In this document: one piece after another, positions 8,570 to 16,315 of the stretch
How the letters are laid out: each line of letters starts with the position of its first letter
Position numbering within the stretch: position 1 is the stretch's first letter
Source of the DNA: an uncultured Tessaracoccus sp.
Lineage (GTDB): Bacteria > Actinomycetota > Actinomycetes > Propionibacteriales > Propionibacteriaceae
Length of the DNA: 64,000 bases
Direction of reading: 5' to 3'
Assembly (NCBI RefSeq): GCF_947255005.1
Contig: NZ_CAMYFI010000007.1
Span: 1 to 64,000 of the forward strand
Notes under the pieces: generated by a model
What the model saw: only the letters and a program-made list of their open reading frames with translations
What the model was told of the DNA's origin: nothing
Database searches by the model: none
Position numbers and translations under genes: made by a program

Positions 8570-10558
8570 GTGAATGCCCACAAGCGCCTCAATCGTACGC
8601 CCGGCGGCTTCGGCCGCATTCCCGTCACCGGGGTCTCCCCAGTCATCGAGAACGGGGCCTATCCAGTCAAGGCAGTTGTCCATGAACGGCTCCGCATCAC
8701 CGCCAATGTGTTCCGAGAAGGCCACGACGCCGTCGCCGCATCTATCATCCTCACCTCTCCGACGGGGCGTCAGCGCCGCGTCGACATGCAGCAAATCGAG
8801 CCGATGGGCTTGGACATCTGGGAAGCCCACGTGCGCATGGCTGAGGAAGGCGAATGGACCTACCGTGTCGAGGGCTGGTCTGACCCATGGACCACCTGGG
8901 TGCATAACGCCACCAAGAAATTGCCTGCCGACGTGGATGTCGAGCTCGTACATATGGAGGGCAATGCGCTACTCACGCGTGCTGCCGAGCATGCGGAGCG
9001 CCTGGGCGTCGAGGGAGCGTCTCAGCTGTTGCGCGGCACCGCGGCGTCAATGGCTGAACCGGAGGCGACCGCGACGGAGGTCGTCGAACTGGTGACAGCG
9101 CGTCCTGTGCAGCGTGCGATGGCCCGGTTTGGCCCACGCGAACTGATCTCCCCTACCCAGGAGTACCCCATCCGCGTGGAGAGACGGCGGGCGCTGTACT
9201 CGTCGTGGTACGAGTTCTTCCCGCGTTCGCAGGGCGCCTGGCAGGACGAAGGCGGCCACTGGCATTCGGGCACGCTGGATTCCTCCCATGAGCGGCTCGA
9301 GGCTGCCGCCGCAATGGGTTTCCATGTGGTGTACCTACCACCCATTCATCCCATCGGTCAGGCGTTCAAAAAGGGGAAAAACAACAGCCTCGACGCGACT
9401 GAGGAGGATCCAGGCTCGCCGTGGGCGATTGGGTCTACCGACGGTGGACATGACGCGATCCACCCTGACTTGGGTGATTTCGACGCATTTGATCGGTTCA
9501 TGGCCCGAGCGAAAGAGCTCAACTTGGAAGTGGCGATGGATTTCGCGCTACAGGCTTCTCCCGATCACCCGTGGGTGACGGAGCATCCTGAATGGTTCAC
9601 GACCCGGATGGATGGCACCATCGCCTACGCGGAGAATCCGCCCAAGAAATACCAAGATATTTACCCCATCAACTTCGATAACGACCCGGTGGGCATTTAC
9701 CACGAAGCACTCAGGATTCTGCGATTCTGGATCGATAAGGGCGTCACTATATTCCGTGTTGACAACCCGCACACGAAGCCCATTGATTTCTGGGACTGGC
9801 TCTTGAATGAGATTTACGAGACGAATCCCGAAGTGATTTTCCTAGCCGAGGCTTTCACCCGTCCGCAGATGATGGCCACCCTTGGAAAGGTGGGGTATCA
9901 GCAGTCGTACACCTACTTCACTTGGCGTAACACCAAGCACGAGCTCACCGAGTACCTGACGGATCTTTCGACGGAGATGGCCGCCTACTACCGGCCGAAT
10001 TTCTTTGTGAATACTCCCGATATCAACCCTTTCTTCCTCCAGTCCGGTAACCCGGCGGCGTTCTCGATTCGCGCGATTCTTGCCGCTACGACATCGCCGT
10101 CATGGGGAGTGTATTCCGGGTTCGAGCTCTTCGAACACGAGGCAAATGCCCCTGGCAGGGAGGAGTATCTGGATTCAGAAAAGTACGAATACCGTCCCCG
10201 CGATTTCCAGATGCAGCCGAACCTGAATGTACTCATTGGACGACTGAACGAGATTCGGGAAAACCACCCCGCGTTGCAGCAACTGCGTGACATTCACTTC
10301 CACCATGTGCCTCACGACGAGATCATTGCGTTTTCCAAGATGGATGACCGCGACATCGTGCTCACCGTATGTTCACTGAATCCCGACCACGACGTCGTCT
10401 CCGAGCTACACCTCGATTTCGATGCGCTGGGCCTCGATCCCGATCTGCCGGTTGAAGTTACCGACGAGCTCTCGGGTGAGACGTTCCTCTGGGGCGCGTC
10501 GAACTTCGTGAAACTCTACCCGTCGCAGCCCGCGCATATTTTGAGGGTTTCGCAGTGA
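8570..10558 (+). CDS. glgE: alpha-1,4-glucan:maltose-1-phosphate maltosyltransferase GlgE
   Basis: Extends alpha-1,4-glucans with maltosyl units from maltose 1-phosphate (GH13_3). 662 residues: N-terminal beta domain (about 15-105), helical domain with MARFGPRELISPT, catalytic barrel with nucleophile Asp398 (IFRVDNPHTKP) and acid/base Glu427 (VIFLAEAF), and a C-terminal beta domain. GTG start at 8570; an ATG 4 nt later is in the wrong frame. The stop overlaps the maltokinase start (GTGA), so donor synthesis and use are coupled. No trehalose synthase gene is found next to it. Confidence 0.96.
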   Translation: MNAHKRLNRTPGGFGRIPVTGVSPVIENGAYPVKAVVHERLRITANVFREGHDAVAASIILTSPTGRQRRVDMQQIEPMGLDIWEAHVRMAEEGEWTYRVEGWSDPWTTWVHNATKKLPADVDVELVHMEGNALLTRAAEHAERLGVEGASQLLRGTAASMAEPEATATEVVELVTARPVQRAMARFGPRELISPTQEYPIRVERRRALYSSWYEFFPRSQGAWQDEGGHWHSGTLDSSHERLEAAAAMGFHVVYLPPIHPIGQAFKKGKNNSLDATEEDPGSPWAIGSTDGGHDAIHPDLGDFDAFDRFMARAKELNLEVAMDFALQASPDHPWVTEHPEWFTTRMDGTIAYAENPPKKYQDIYPINFDNDPVGIYHEALRILRFWIDKGVTIFRVDNPHTKPIDFWDWLLNEIYETNPEVIFLAEAFTRPQMMATLGKVGYQQSYTYFTWRNTKHELTEYLTDLSTEMAAYYRPNFFVNTPDINPFFLQSGNPAAFSIRAILAATTSPSWGVYSGFELFEHEANAPGREEYLDSEKYEYRPRDFQMQPNLNVLIGRLNEIRENHPALQQLRDIHFHHVPHDEIIAFSKMDDRDIVLTVCSLNPDHDVVSELHLDFDALGLDPDLPVEVTDELSGETFLWGASNFVKLYPSQPAHILRVSQ

Positions 10559-11694
10559 GGCTTGCGGAGGCTCTGTGGGAGCTCACCGCTCAGGCTCGCT
10601 GGTTCGGCGGGCGAGGTCGCAACGGCAAGCTCGCCAGGGTGCGCTCGCTCGATCCGGTAGGTGACGTGCAGTCGCTGCTACTCGAGGTGGCGTACCCCGC
10701 GAGCGCAGCAGAGACATACCACGTGCCCGTGCTGCATTCGAAGTTGCCAGGCCTCGTTGAAGCCGTCGACGAAGGATTAAGCCTGTGGCCACCTTTCGAG
10801 GGGAACGACGGCGGTTTCATGTTATTCGACGCTCTCCCCCAACCCAGCTCTGCAAGGCGTTTCAAGGGCGAGCAATCCAACACCAATGTGTTCTTCGACA
10901 ACACCACCATGTTGAAGGTGCTGCGACGTGTCGAACCAGGCGGAGGCATCGAGGCTGAACTGCTCGGCGCCCTGCGAGGTTCCGGGGTGGCCCCCGAGCT
11001 GCACGGCACGTGGACGCACGACGATCTCGCACTGGGCGTCCTCGTCGAGGCGCTGCAGGATCCCGAGGACGCCTACGACGTCGCTTGCGATGCCGCCCGA
11101 TCCGGCCGCGAATTCTCGTCGGAGGCTCACAGCCTGGGTAAAGACCTGGCGACGGTGCACGCGCTGCTGCGCAGTCACCTGGCAACGGGCGTTGCGGATT
11201 CAGTGGCAAAGGCAGACGCGTTTCGCGAGCGGTTTGATGCCGCGGTGCGAGAACTGCCTGCGTTGGAGGAGTTCCGCGATGGGGTGCAGGGTGTGTACGA
11301 CCGTGTCGGTGCGGCACGCATCAACACGCAGCGCGTGCACGGTGATTGCCATCTCGGCCAGGTGCTACGAAGCCTTGGAGAGTGGAAGTACGTCGATTTT
11401 GAGGGCGAACCGATGAAGTCCCTCGAGGAGCGCCGGGAACTCGATACGCCACTGCGTGACGTGGCAGGCATGCTGCGCTCGTTCGCCTACGCGCGGGCCG
11501 CAGGCGATGCGCCGGAGGCGTGGCTCGACGCCTGCCGCGAGGCGTTCCTCGACGGCTACGGTGTGCGGACCGACCCGGTGCTGGATGCCTACGAGCTCGA
11601 CAAGGCGGTGTACGAGGCGCTGTACGAAGCTCGCTTCCGGCCACACCTCGCTGATGTGCCCCTCGCCGCAATCCGCACCCTCACCGGCGCGTAA
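10555..11694 (+). CDS. mak: maltokinase (ATP:maltose 1-phosphotransferase)
   Basis: Makes maltose 1-phosphate, the GlgE donor, from maltose and ATP. 379 residues with an aminoglycoside-phosphotransferase-like fold: N-terminal cap (ALWELTAQARWFGGRGR), catalytic loop RVHGDCHLGQVL and metal-binding YVDFEGEP. Shorter than most Mak/Pep2 proteins (about 440 aa), with the N-terminal cap looking reduced. The GTG start overlaps the glgE stop by 4 nt. In many actinobacteria mak is fused or adjacent to treS; here it is not, so the maltose source is open (an unlinked treS, or maltose produced by GlgX or amylase action). Confidence 0.9.
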   Translation: MRLAEALWELTAQARWFGGRGRNGKLARVRSLDPVGDVQSLLLEVAYPASAAETYHVPVLHSKLPGLVEAVDEGLSLWPPFEGNDGGFMLFDALPQPSSARRFKGEQSNTNVFFDNTTMLKVLRRVEPGGGIEAELLGALRGSGVAPELHGTWTHDDLALGVLVEALQDPEDAYDVACDAARSGREFSSEAHSLGKDLATVHALLRSHLATGVADSVAKADAFRERFDAAVRELPALEEFRDGVQGVYDRVGAARINTQRVHGDCHLGQVLRSLGEWKYVDFEGEPMKSLEERRELDTPLRDVAGMLRSFAYARAAGDAPEAWLDACREAFLDGYGVRTDPVLDAYELDKAVYEALYEARFRPHLADVPLAAIRTLTGA

Positions 11695-11716
11695 CCCCTC
11701 GGTCAGTTCGAGGGTC

Positions 11717-11768
11717 AAGATAGATCAAGTTCGTGGCGTGTAGTCCAGTCACGAACTTGATCTATCTT
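11717..11768. repeat. perfect 19-bp inverted repeat between convergent genes
   Basis: The left arm AAGATAGATCAAGTTCGTG (11717-11735) is exactly matched in inverse by 11750-11768 around a 14-nt loop, so RNA from either strand can form a long hairpin. It lies between the maltokinase stop and the convergent ROK gene stop. A bidirectional terminator is one reading, but the stem is AT-rich and lacks a clean T run. It also marks the left edge of the sugar-uptake cassette. Confidence 0.75.
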
Positions 11769-11819
11769 TGTCAACTTCAGCGAGCCGCGAAGCCATGAGC
11801 TGGTGACGGATTCAGCGAG

Positions 11820-13064
11820 TTAGAAACCATCTAGTTGCCCCAAACGAATGTCTCCCTCGCGCCGTGCTAGCGCCCAATCGAGCACGAAACCTTTCGCAGT
11901 TTCTCGAGCCGCTTCGACTGCGCCAACCGCAACTGCCTGACTGCCAAATGTGGAACACAGCAACGTAGGCGCAGGCAGAGGCGTGAACTCGCCGATTCGC
12001 TGCTGAGCAAGGGGCAGCACCGCGCCGAGGGCTTTGGCTAGGGACCCGCAAAATACGATCATTTCGGGGTCATACGATGTCGAAAGCTGACCGCATACAC
12101 GCGCTATCTGATCGGCAAGATAGTCAAGCAGTGGCCCAGTGGTTGGATCACCCGGATCTGCATGAGCGATGAGGTATTCATCGTCTGCGGCTCCTTGCAT
12201 CACTTGACGCCATGGGTGATCTTCGGCCAGCGTAGTGGGCTCGACGTTGGAGCGAATCCAACGTGCCGCGATGTGCTGGAGGCCCCACGCTCCCAGCACC
12301 CCCTGAACCTGGCTCAAACCTGCCATTTCTCCGACTCCGCCGTGAGCTCCACGAACCAGGTTGCCACTTAGATATACGCCGGCTCCGAGACGCCATCCTG
12401 CCAAGAGCGTAACGAAGTTTTGTATCCCACCAGCCTGGCCCACCGCGGCTTCAGCTATCGCTGCCAATGCCGCGTCGTTTTCGATACGCACTGCCGGAAA
12501 ATCGCCCTGAAAGTGAGCGGCCAAGTCAGCGTTCATAGCCTTCCAGAAGCCCTCCGGGTGTCGCGGTGAGCCGCCCCGTGCGTCCACTGGTGCTGGAACT
12601 CCGAGCGCGAGACAGACGACCTCGTCTGCAAGCACATGCGCTCGTTGCAACGCTAGCTCTAAGGCGCGGCGAGTAGCTGTTCGACGCGTCTTCGTGTCTA
12701 AGCAGATCACTTCTGTCTGCGCACCGATCGCCATGCTGTGCTCGGCGAGGACGGCGCCGAGCAAATCCGTCACTCTAACGTGGATGGTGTGTCCTCCAGC
12801 GTCGATGCCTACCACCACACCAGCGCTGCCATTCAGACGAAACGAGCGCGCCGGTCTTCCACGTCTCCCCTGAACGTGCGTCTCACGCCCCGTTTCTACA
12901 ACCAAACCCACCGCAGCCAGTGCATCGACGGCTTGCAAGGCGGTAGAGCGTGTCAGGCCGAGTTCCGCAATAACGTCATCGGCCTGGAAAGCTTCACGAC
13001 TCCAGGCAAGCTCCAGCACGGCTGCGGTGCTGGGCCGCCTACACACTTGGCGAAGCAAATCCAT
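11820..13064 (-). CDS. ROK-family transcriptional regulator
   Basis: 414 residues: N-terminal winged helix (about 1-75, with the recognition-helix stretch ELGLTRSTALQAVDAL) fused to a sugar-kinase-like ROK domain (VVGIDAGGHTIHVRVTDL; later GAHGGVGEMAGL). The ROK kinase zinc motif CxCGxxGCxE is absent, consistent with a sugar-sensing repressor rather than a kinase. ATG 13064 is chosen because AGGAGG lies 4 nt upstream; a longer start at 13079 would place that site inside the coding region. Divergent from the transporter genes at 13176, so it probably controls them and itself. Confidence 0.9.
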   Translation of the reverse strand: MDLLRQVCRRPSTAAVLELAWSREAFQADDVIAELGLTRSTALQAVDALAAVGLVVETGRETHVQGRRGRPARSFRLNGSAGVVVGIDAGGHTIHVRVTDLLGAVLAEHSMAIGAQTEVICLDTKTRRTATRRALELALQRAHVLADEVVCLALGVPAPVDARGGSPRHPEGFWKAMNADLAAHFQGDFPAVRIENDAALAAIAEAAVGQAGGIQNFVTLLAGWRLGAGVYLSGNLVRGAHGGVGEMAGLSQVQGVLGAWGLQHIAARWIRSNVEPTTLAEDHPWRQVMQGAADDEYLIAHADPGDPTTGPLLDYLADQIARVCGQLSTSYDPEMIVFCGSLAKALGAVLPLAQQRIGEFTPLPAPTLLCSTFGSQAVAVGAVEAARETAKGFVLDWALARREGDIRLGQLDGF

Positions 13065-13175
13065 GGGACCTCCTGACATTGTGACGCGCGGTGTGTATAG
13101 TATCGAGGAGAGATTGATTTGACGATCTCATTAATTGACGTGTTCGGCTTTATCAAGGAAGATTCGAGGGAACAC
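13065..13175. promoter_or_regulatory. divergent promoter/operator region of the sugar-uptake cassette
   Basis: 111 bp between the ROK gene start and the binding-protein gene start. It holds a TATAGTAT box near 13097-13104, usable as a -10 on either strand, and two direct TTGACG hexamers at 13119-13124 and 13135-13140. These are candidate operator half-sites or -35 elements. No exact promoter pair with 17-bp spacing could be fixed by eye. Confidence 0.45.
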
Positions 13176-14459
13176 ATGACCCGTCACACCACCGGGCAGA
13201 CTTGGTCCCCAACGAGACGTGGTTTTCTCAGCACGCTCGGGGTAGCTAGCGCCGCTCTTGCCCTCCCAGCACTCCAGAGTTGCTCAAGCGGATCGAGAAG
13301 AACCATCTTGTTCTATCTGTCCAAGCGAGAGGCAGTGCCCTACTTTCGCAAGCTGCAGGCCCAGTTCGCCGCATCCCAGTCGGACTATGACGTCCTCCAC
13401 GACATGTCTCCAAACCTCTCAGCCAGTTTCGTCCGGCACAGCCCTCCGGATCTGGGGATGCTCAACTACAACCTCGAGATGGCGCGCTTCATGGAGCGTG
13501 GAGCACTCAGTGATCTCTCGCATCTACCTGAGGCCGCTCGAATCCGCGACAATATCGTGCAGCTGTCCCACGCCTATCCACAGTATGAGGATCGCACGAG
13601 CGTCATTCCCTATTCGGCCATGGCAGCCTCCGTCATTTACAACCGTCGAATATTCGACGAACACAGTCTCGAAGTTCCCCGCAGGTGGGACGACTTCGTC
13701 GGGGTGTGCGAAACATTGCAAGGCCGGGGCGTGACCCCTATCTACGGCACGTTCATGGATCCGTGGACAGTCGCGCAAGGCTGGTTTGACTACCCGGTTG
13801 GCGGCATGGTGGATGTCGCAGATTTCTACGCAAAGATGAACCACATCGGTCCAGACGTCGGACCAGACTCCGAGGTTTCCTTCCAGCGTACGCTGTTGGA
13901 GCCGGTGAAGAAGATGGTCGCTTTGACCCGTTTCACCAATTCCGATGCCGCGGGGCGTACCTACGGTGACGGCAACACTGCCTTCGCTCAGAACAAGGCC
14001 GCGATGATCTTCCAAGGCCCTTGGGCGTTTAGTGAATTTGAAAAGAGCAACGCTGATCAAGATCTTGGCACATTCCCCCTCCCCGTCACGAATGATCCCA
14101 ACGATCTCAAGGTGCGTGTGAATATCGATCTCGCGCTATGGATTCCAGAGATGTCCGACACCCAAGACGGAGCGAAAGATCTGTTGCAATATCTCATGCG
14201 CCCTGACATCCAACACCCATATAATGAACAGTTCCTCGGTTTTGGCACCACTAATGACGCCCCGGATGCTACCGATCAACGCATCGTAGGAATGGCCGAG
14301 TACTACGACCACGGACGATTTTACATGGGTGCCTCACAGTTTATCCCGCGCAATATTCCCTACGAGAACTACCTACAGTCCATCGTCCTCGGAGCAGACC
14401 CCGAGGCCACCCTCAAGCAACTCGATAACGACTGGGCCAGACTCGCGTTTCGGGACTAG
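13176..14459 (+). CDS. ABC transporter sugar-binding lipoprotein
   Basis: Extracytoplasmic solute-binding protein of the family-1 (carbohydrate) type, about 427 residues. The N-terminus has a twin-arginine signal (TRRGFLSTLG) leading into a hydrophobic stretch and the lipobox LQSC, so it is exported, probably by Tat, and lipid-anchored. Family features are the AMIFQGPWAFSEFEK region and the ALWIPEMSDTQDGAKDLLQY segment. ATG 13176 has GAGGG 5 nt upstream; an earlier in-frame TTG at 13119 would add a hydrophilic stretch before the signal. First gene of a binding protein-permease-permease-glucosidase operon. Confidence 0.92.
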   Translation: MTRHTTGQTWSPTRRGFLSTLGVASAALALPALQSCSSGSRRTILFYLSKREAVPYFRKLQAQFAASQSDYDVLHDMSPNLSASFVRHSPPDLGMLNYNLEMARFMERGALSDLSHLPEAARIRDNIVQLSHAYPQYEDRTSVIPYSAMAASVIYNRRIFDEHSLEVPRRWDDFVGVCETLQGRGVTPIYGTFMDPWTVAQGWFDYPVGGMVDVADFYAKMNHIGPDVGPDSEVSFQRTLLEPVKKMVALTRFTNSDAAGRTYGDGNTAFAQNKAAMIFQGPWAFSEFEKSNADQDLGTFPLPVTNDPNDLKVRVNIDLALWIPEMSDTQDGAKDLLQYLMRPDIQHPYNEQFLGFGTTNDAPDATDQRIVGMAEYYDHGRFYMGASQFIPRNIPYENYLQSIVLGADPEATLKQLDNDWARLAFRD

Positions 14460-14482
14460 CCTCTCACCAAGGAGAGATCAAC

Positions 14483-15388
14483 ATGGCATCCAAAGACATT
14501 CGCCCCGCCTCAGTCAGACGGGCGAACAGAAGAGCGAAAGTTGAGCCCATCTACTGGGTGTTTCTACTGCCCGCACTACTCATCTTCACCCTGCTCATCA
14601 CGTACCCAGCGATTGAAGGCATCGTCATGAGCTTCACTAACTCAGTGGGATTCGGAGATTTCGACTGGGTCGGGCCACGCAACTACATTGCATTGTTCCT
14701 GGATCCAAATATACTTTCCTCCTATGGATTCACGTTCCTGTTCGCAATCACCACGGTGATACTGGTCAACGTCCTCGCATTCTTTCTGGCTTTGGCGCTC
14801 ACCTCGCGCATCAAGTTTCGGACGGGACTTCGAGCAATTTACGTTATCCCTATGGTGGTTTCAGCCATCATCTATTCTTTCGTTTTCAAATTCCTCTTCA
14901 ATAACTCTCTCCCCAAGCTTGGCGCCTGGCTCGGGAATGAAACACTGAGCTCGAGCCTTCTCTCTAACTCTGATTGGGCATGGTTCGCTATCGTGATCGT
15001 CACAGTCTGGGGGTCGGTTCCGAGCGCGTTACTCATCTACATCGCTGGCTTTACCACCATGCCTGCAGACGTCTATGAAGCTAGCGCTATCGACGGAGCC
15101 ACCGGCTGGAGGAACCTGGTGCACATTACGCTCCCACTGGTCATGGGCTACGTCGGCATCAACTTGCTGGTCGGTTTCAAAAACTTTCTTCAGGTGTACG
15201 ACCAGATCGTCGCAATGACGCAGGGTGGGCCAGGCGTTGCTACGCGCAGTGTCTCCTACACCATCTTCACTGGCTTCGCAGGCGGCGACTACGCCTATCA
15301 GATGGCCAACGCAACCGTCTTCTTCATCATTGCCCTCACCATCGCAGCAGTGCAGCTATGGGCCACGCAAAGGAACAATGCACGATGA
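14483..15388 (+). CDS. sugar ABC transporter permease (MalF type)
   Basis: 301 residues with six predicted membrane helices (first at about 22-45, YWVFLLPALLIFTLLITYPA). The EAA loop that docks to the ATPase is EASAIDGATGWRNLVHITLP. Start ATG 14483 follows AAGGAGA. The stop overlaps the start of the second permease by ATGA. It pairs with the next permease as the membrane channel for the binding protein encoded upstream. No ABC ATPase gene is present in the cassette. Confidence 0.93.
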   Translation: MASKDIRPASVRRANRRAKVEPIYWVFLLPALLIFTLLITYPAIEGIVMSFTNSVGFGDFDWVGPRNYIALFLDPNILSSYGFTFLFAITTVILVNVLAFFLALALTSRIKFRTGLRAIYVIPMVVSAIIYSFVFKFLFNNSLPKLGAWLGNETLSSSLLSNSDWAWFAIVIVTVWGSVPSALLIYIAGFTTMPADVYEASAIDGATGWRNLVHITLPLVMGYVGINLLVGFKNFLQVYDQIVAMTQGGPGVATRSVSYTIFTGFAGGDYAYQMANATVFFIIALTIAAVQLWATQRNNAR

Positions 15389-16266
15389 GTACCGCAATTC
15401 TGCCCACCACATCAGCTTCGAAGCCACGCATGCGTGGCCGCGTCGGACAAGAACGCGTCAACTGGCCCCTCACCGCCCTGCTCGTGTTGGGAAGCTTGAC
15501 GGTGCTGGTCCCGCTCTACGTGACGGTCACGATGGCTTTCAAGACCACAGCGCAGTCCACCGACGGGGAAGCCTTCACGCTTCCGGCGCCGTGGAGCCTG
15601 GATGGCCTGCGTCAGGCCTGGGAGCTCACCAATTTCCCCCGCGCTTTCCTCATATCTTCGATAGTGACGCTCCTAGCCGTGGCCGGGGAGATCCTGATTT
15701 CTTCCATGGCCTCCTACGCCATCGTGCGTAATTGGCACCGTAAATTCTTCAGATATTCCTTTTACTACCTTCTCGCCGCCATGTTCATACCATTTCCTGT
15801 CGTGGCACTTCCCCAAGTGCGACTGACTGGCATTTTGGGATTAGATAATTTCGTTGGCGTCGCCTTGCTTCATATCGTTTTCAGCCTGGCGTTTAATACA
15901 CTACTGTTCACCACATACATACGCTCGATCCCGCTCGACCTCGAAGAATCTATGCGCATGGACGGTGCCTCGACTTGGAGGACATTTTGGAGGCTTATTT
16001 TCCCGCTTCTCGCCCCGATGGCCGCGACCGTGGGAATCTTCGCCTTCCTGTTCTCTTGGAATGATTTCATGATGCCATCGCTCATCATTGCCCAGCCAGA
16101 GTGGCAGACCATCCCCGTCGTGAACAGCATATTCCAAGACCAATTTAGCAATAACTACAATGTTGCGTTCTCCTCCTACTTGATGGCCATGGCGCCAGCC
16201 ATTATTGTTTACATATTTGCGCAGCGTTGGGTGATGTCCGGACTCACACAAGGTGCGATCAAGTAG
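15385..16266 (+). CDS. sugar ABC transporter permease (MalG type)
   Basis: 293 residues, six helices, with the EAA motif EESMRMDGASTWRTFWRLIF. ATG 15385 overlaps the upstream permease stop (ATGA), fixing the start over a longer in-frame alternative at 15358. The basic N-terminus is followed by the first helix (WPLTALLVLGSLTVLVPLYV). It belongs to the CUT1 class by its similarity to MalG/MsmG proteins, so it is expected to share a general MsmK-like ATPase encoded elsewhere. Confidence 0.93.
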   Translation: MSTAILPTTSASKPRMRGRVGQERVNWPLTALLVLGSLTVLVPLYVTVTMAFKTTAQSTDGEAFTLPAPWSLDGLRQAWELTNFPRAFLISSIVTLLAVAGEILISSMASYAIVRNWHRKFFRYSFYYLLAAMFIPFPVVALPQVRLTGILGLDNFVGVALLHIVFSLAFNTLLFTTYIRSIPLDLEESMRMDGASTWRTFWRLIFPLLAPMAATVGIFAFLFSWNDFMMPSLIIAQPEWQTIPVVNSIFQDQFSNNYNVAFSSYLMAMAPAIIVYIFAQRWVMSGLTQGAIK

Positions 16267-16315
16267 GAACCCGTTTCATCCAGTAATAACCATCGCTTAC
16301 CGAAAGGCCCCAACC

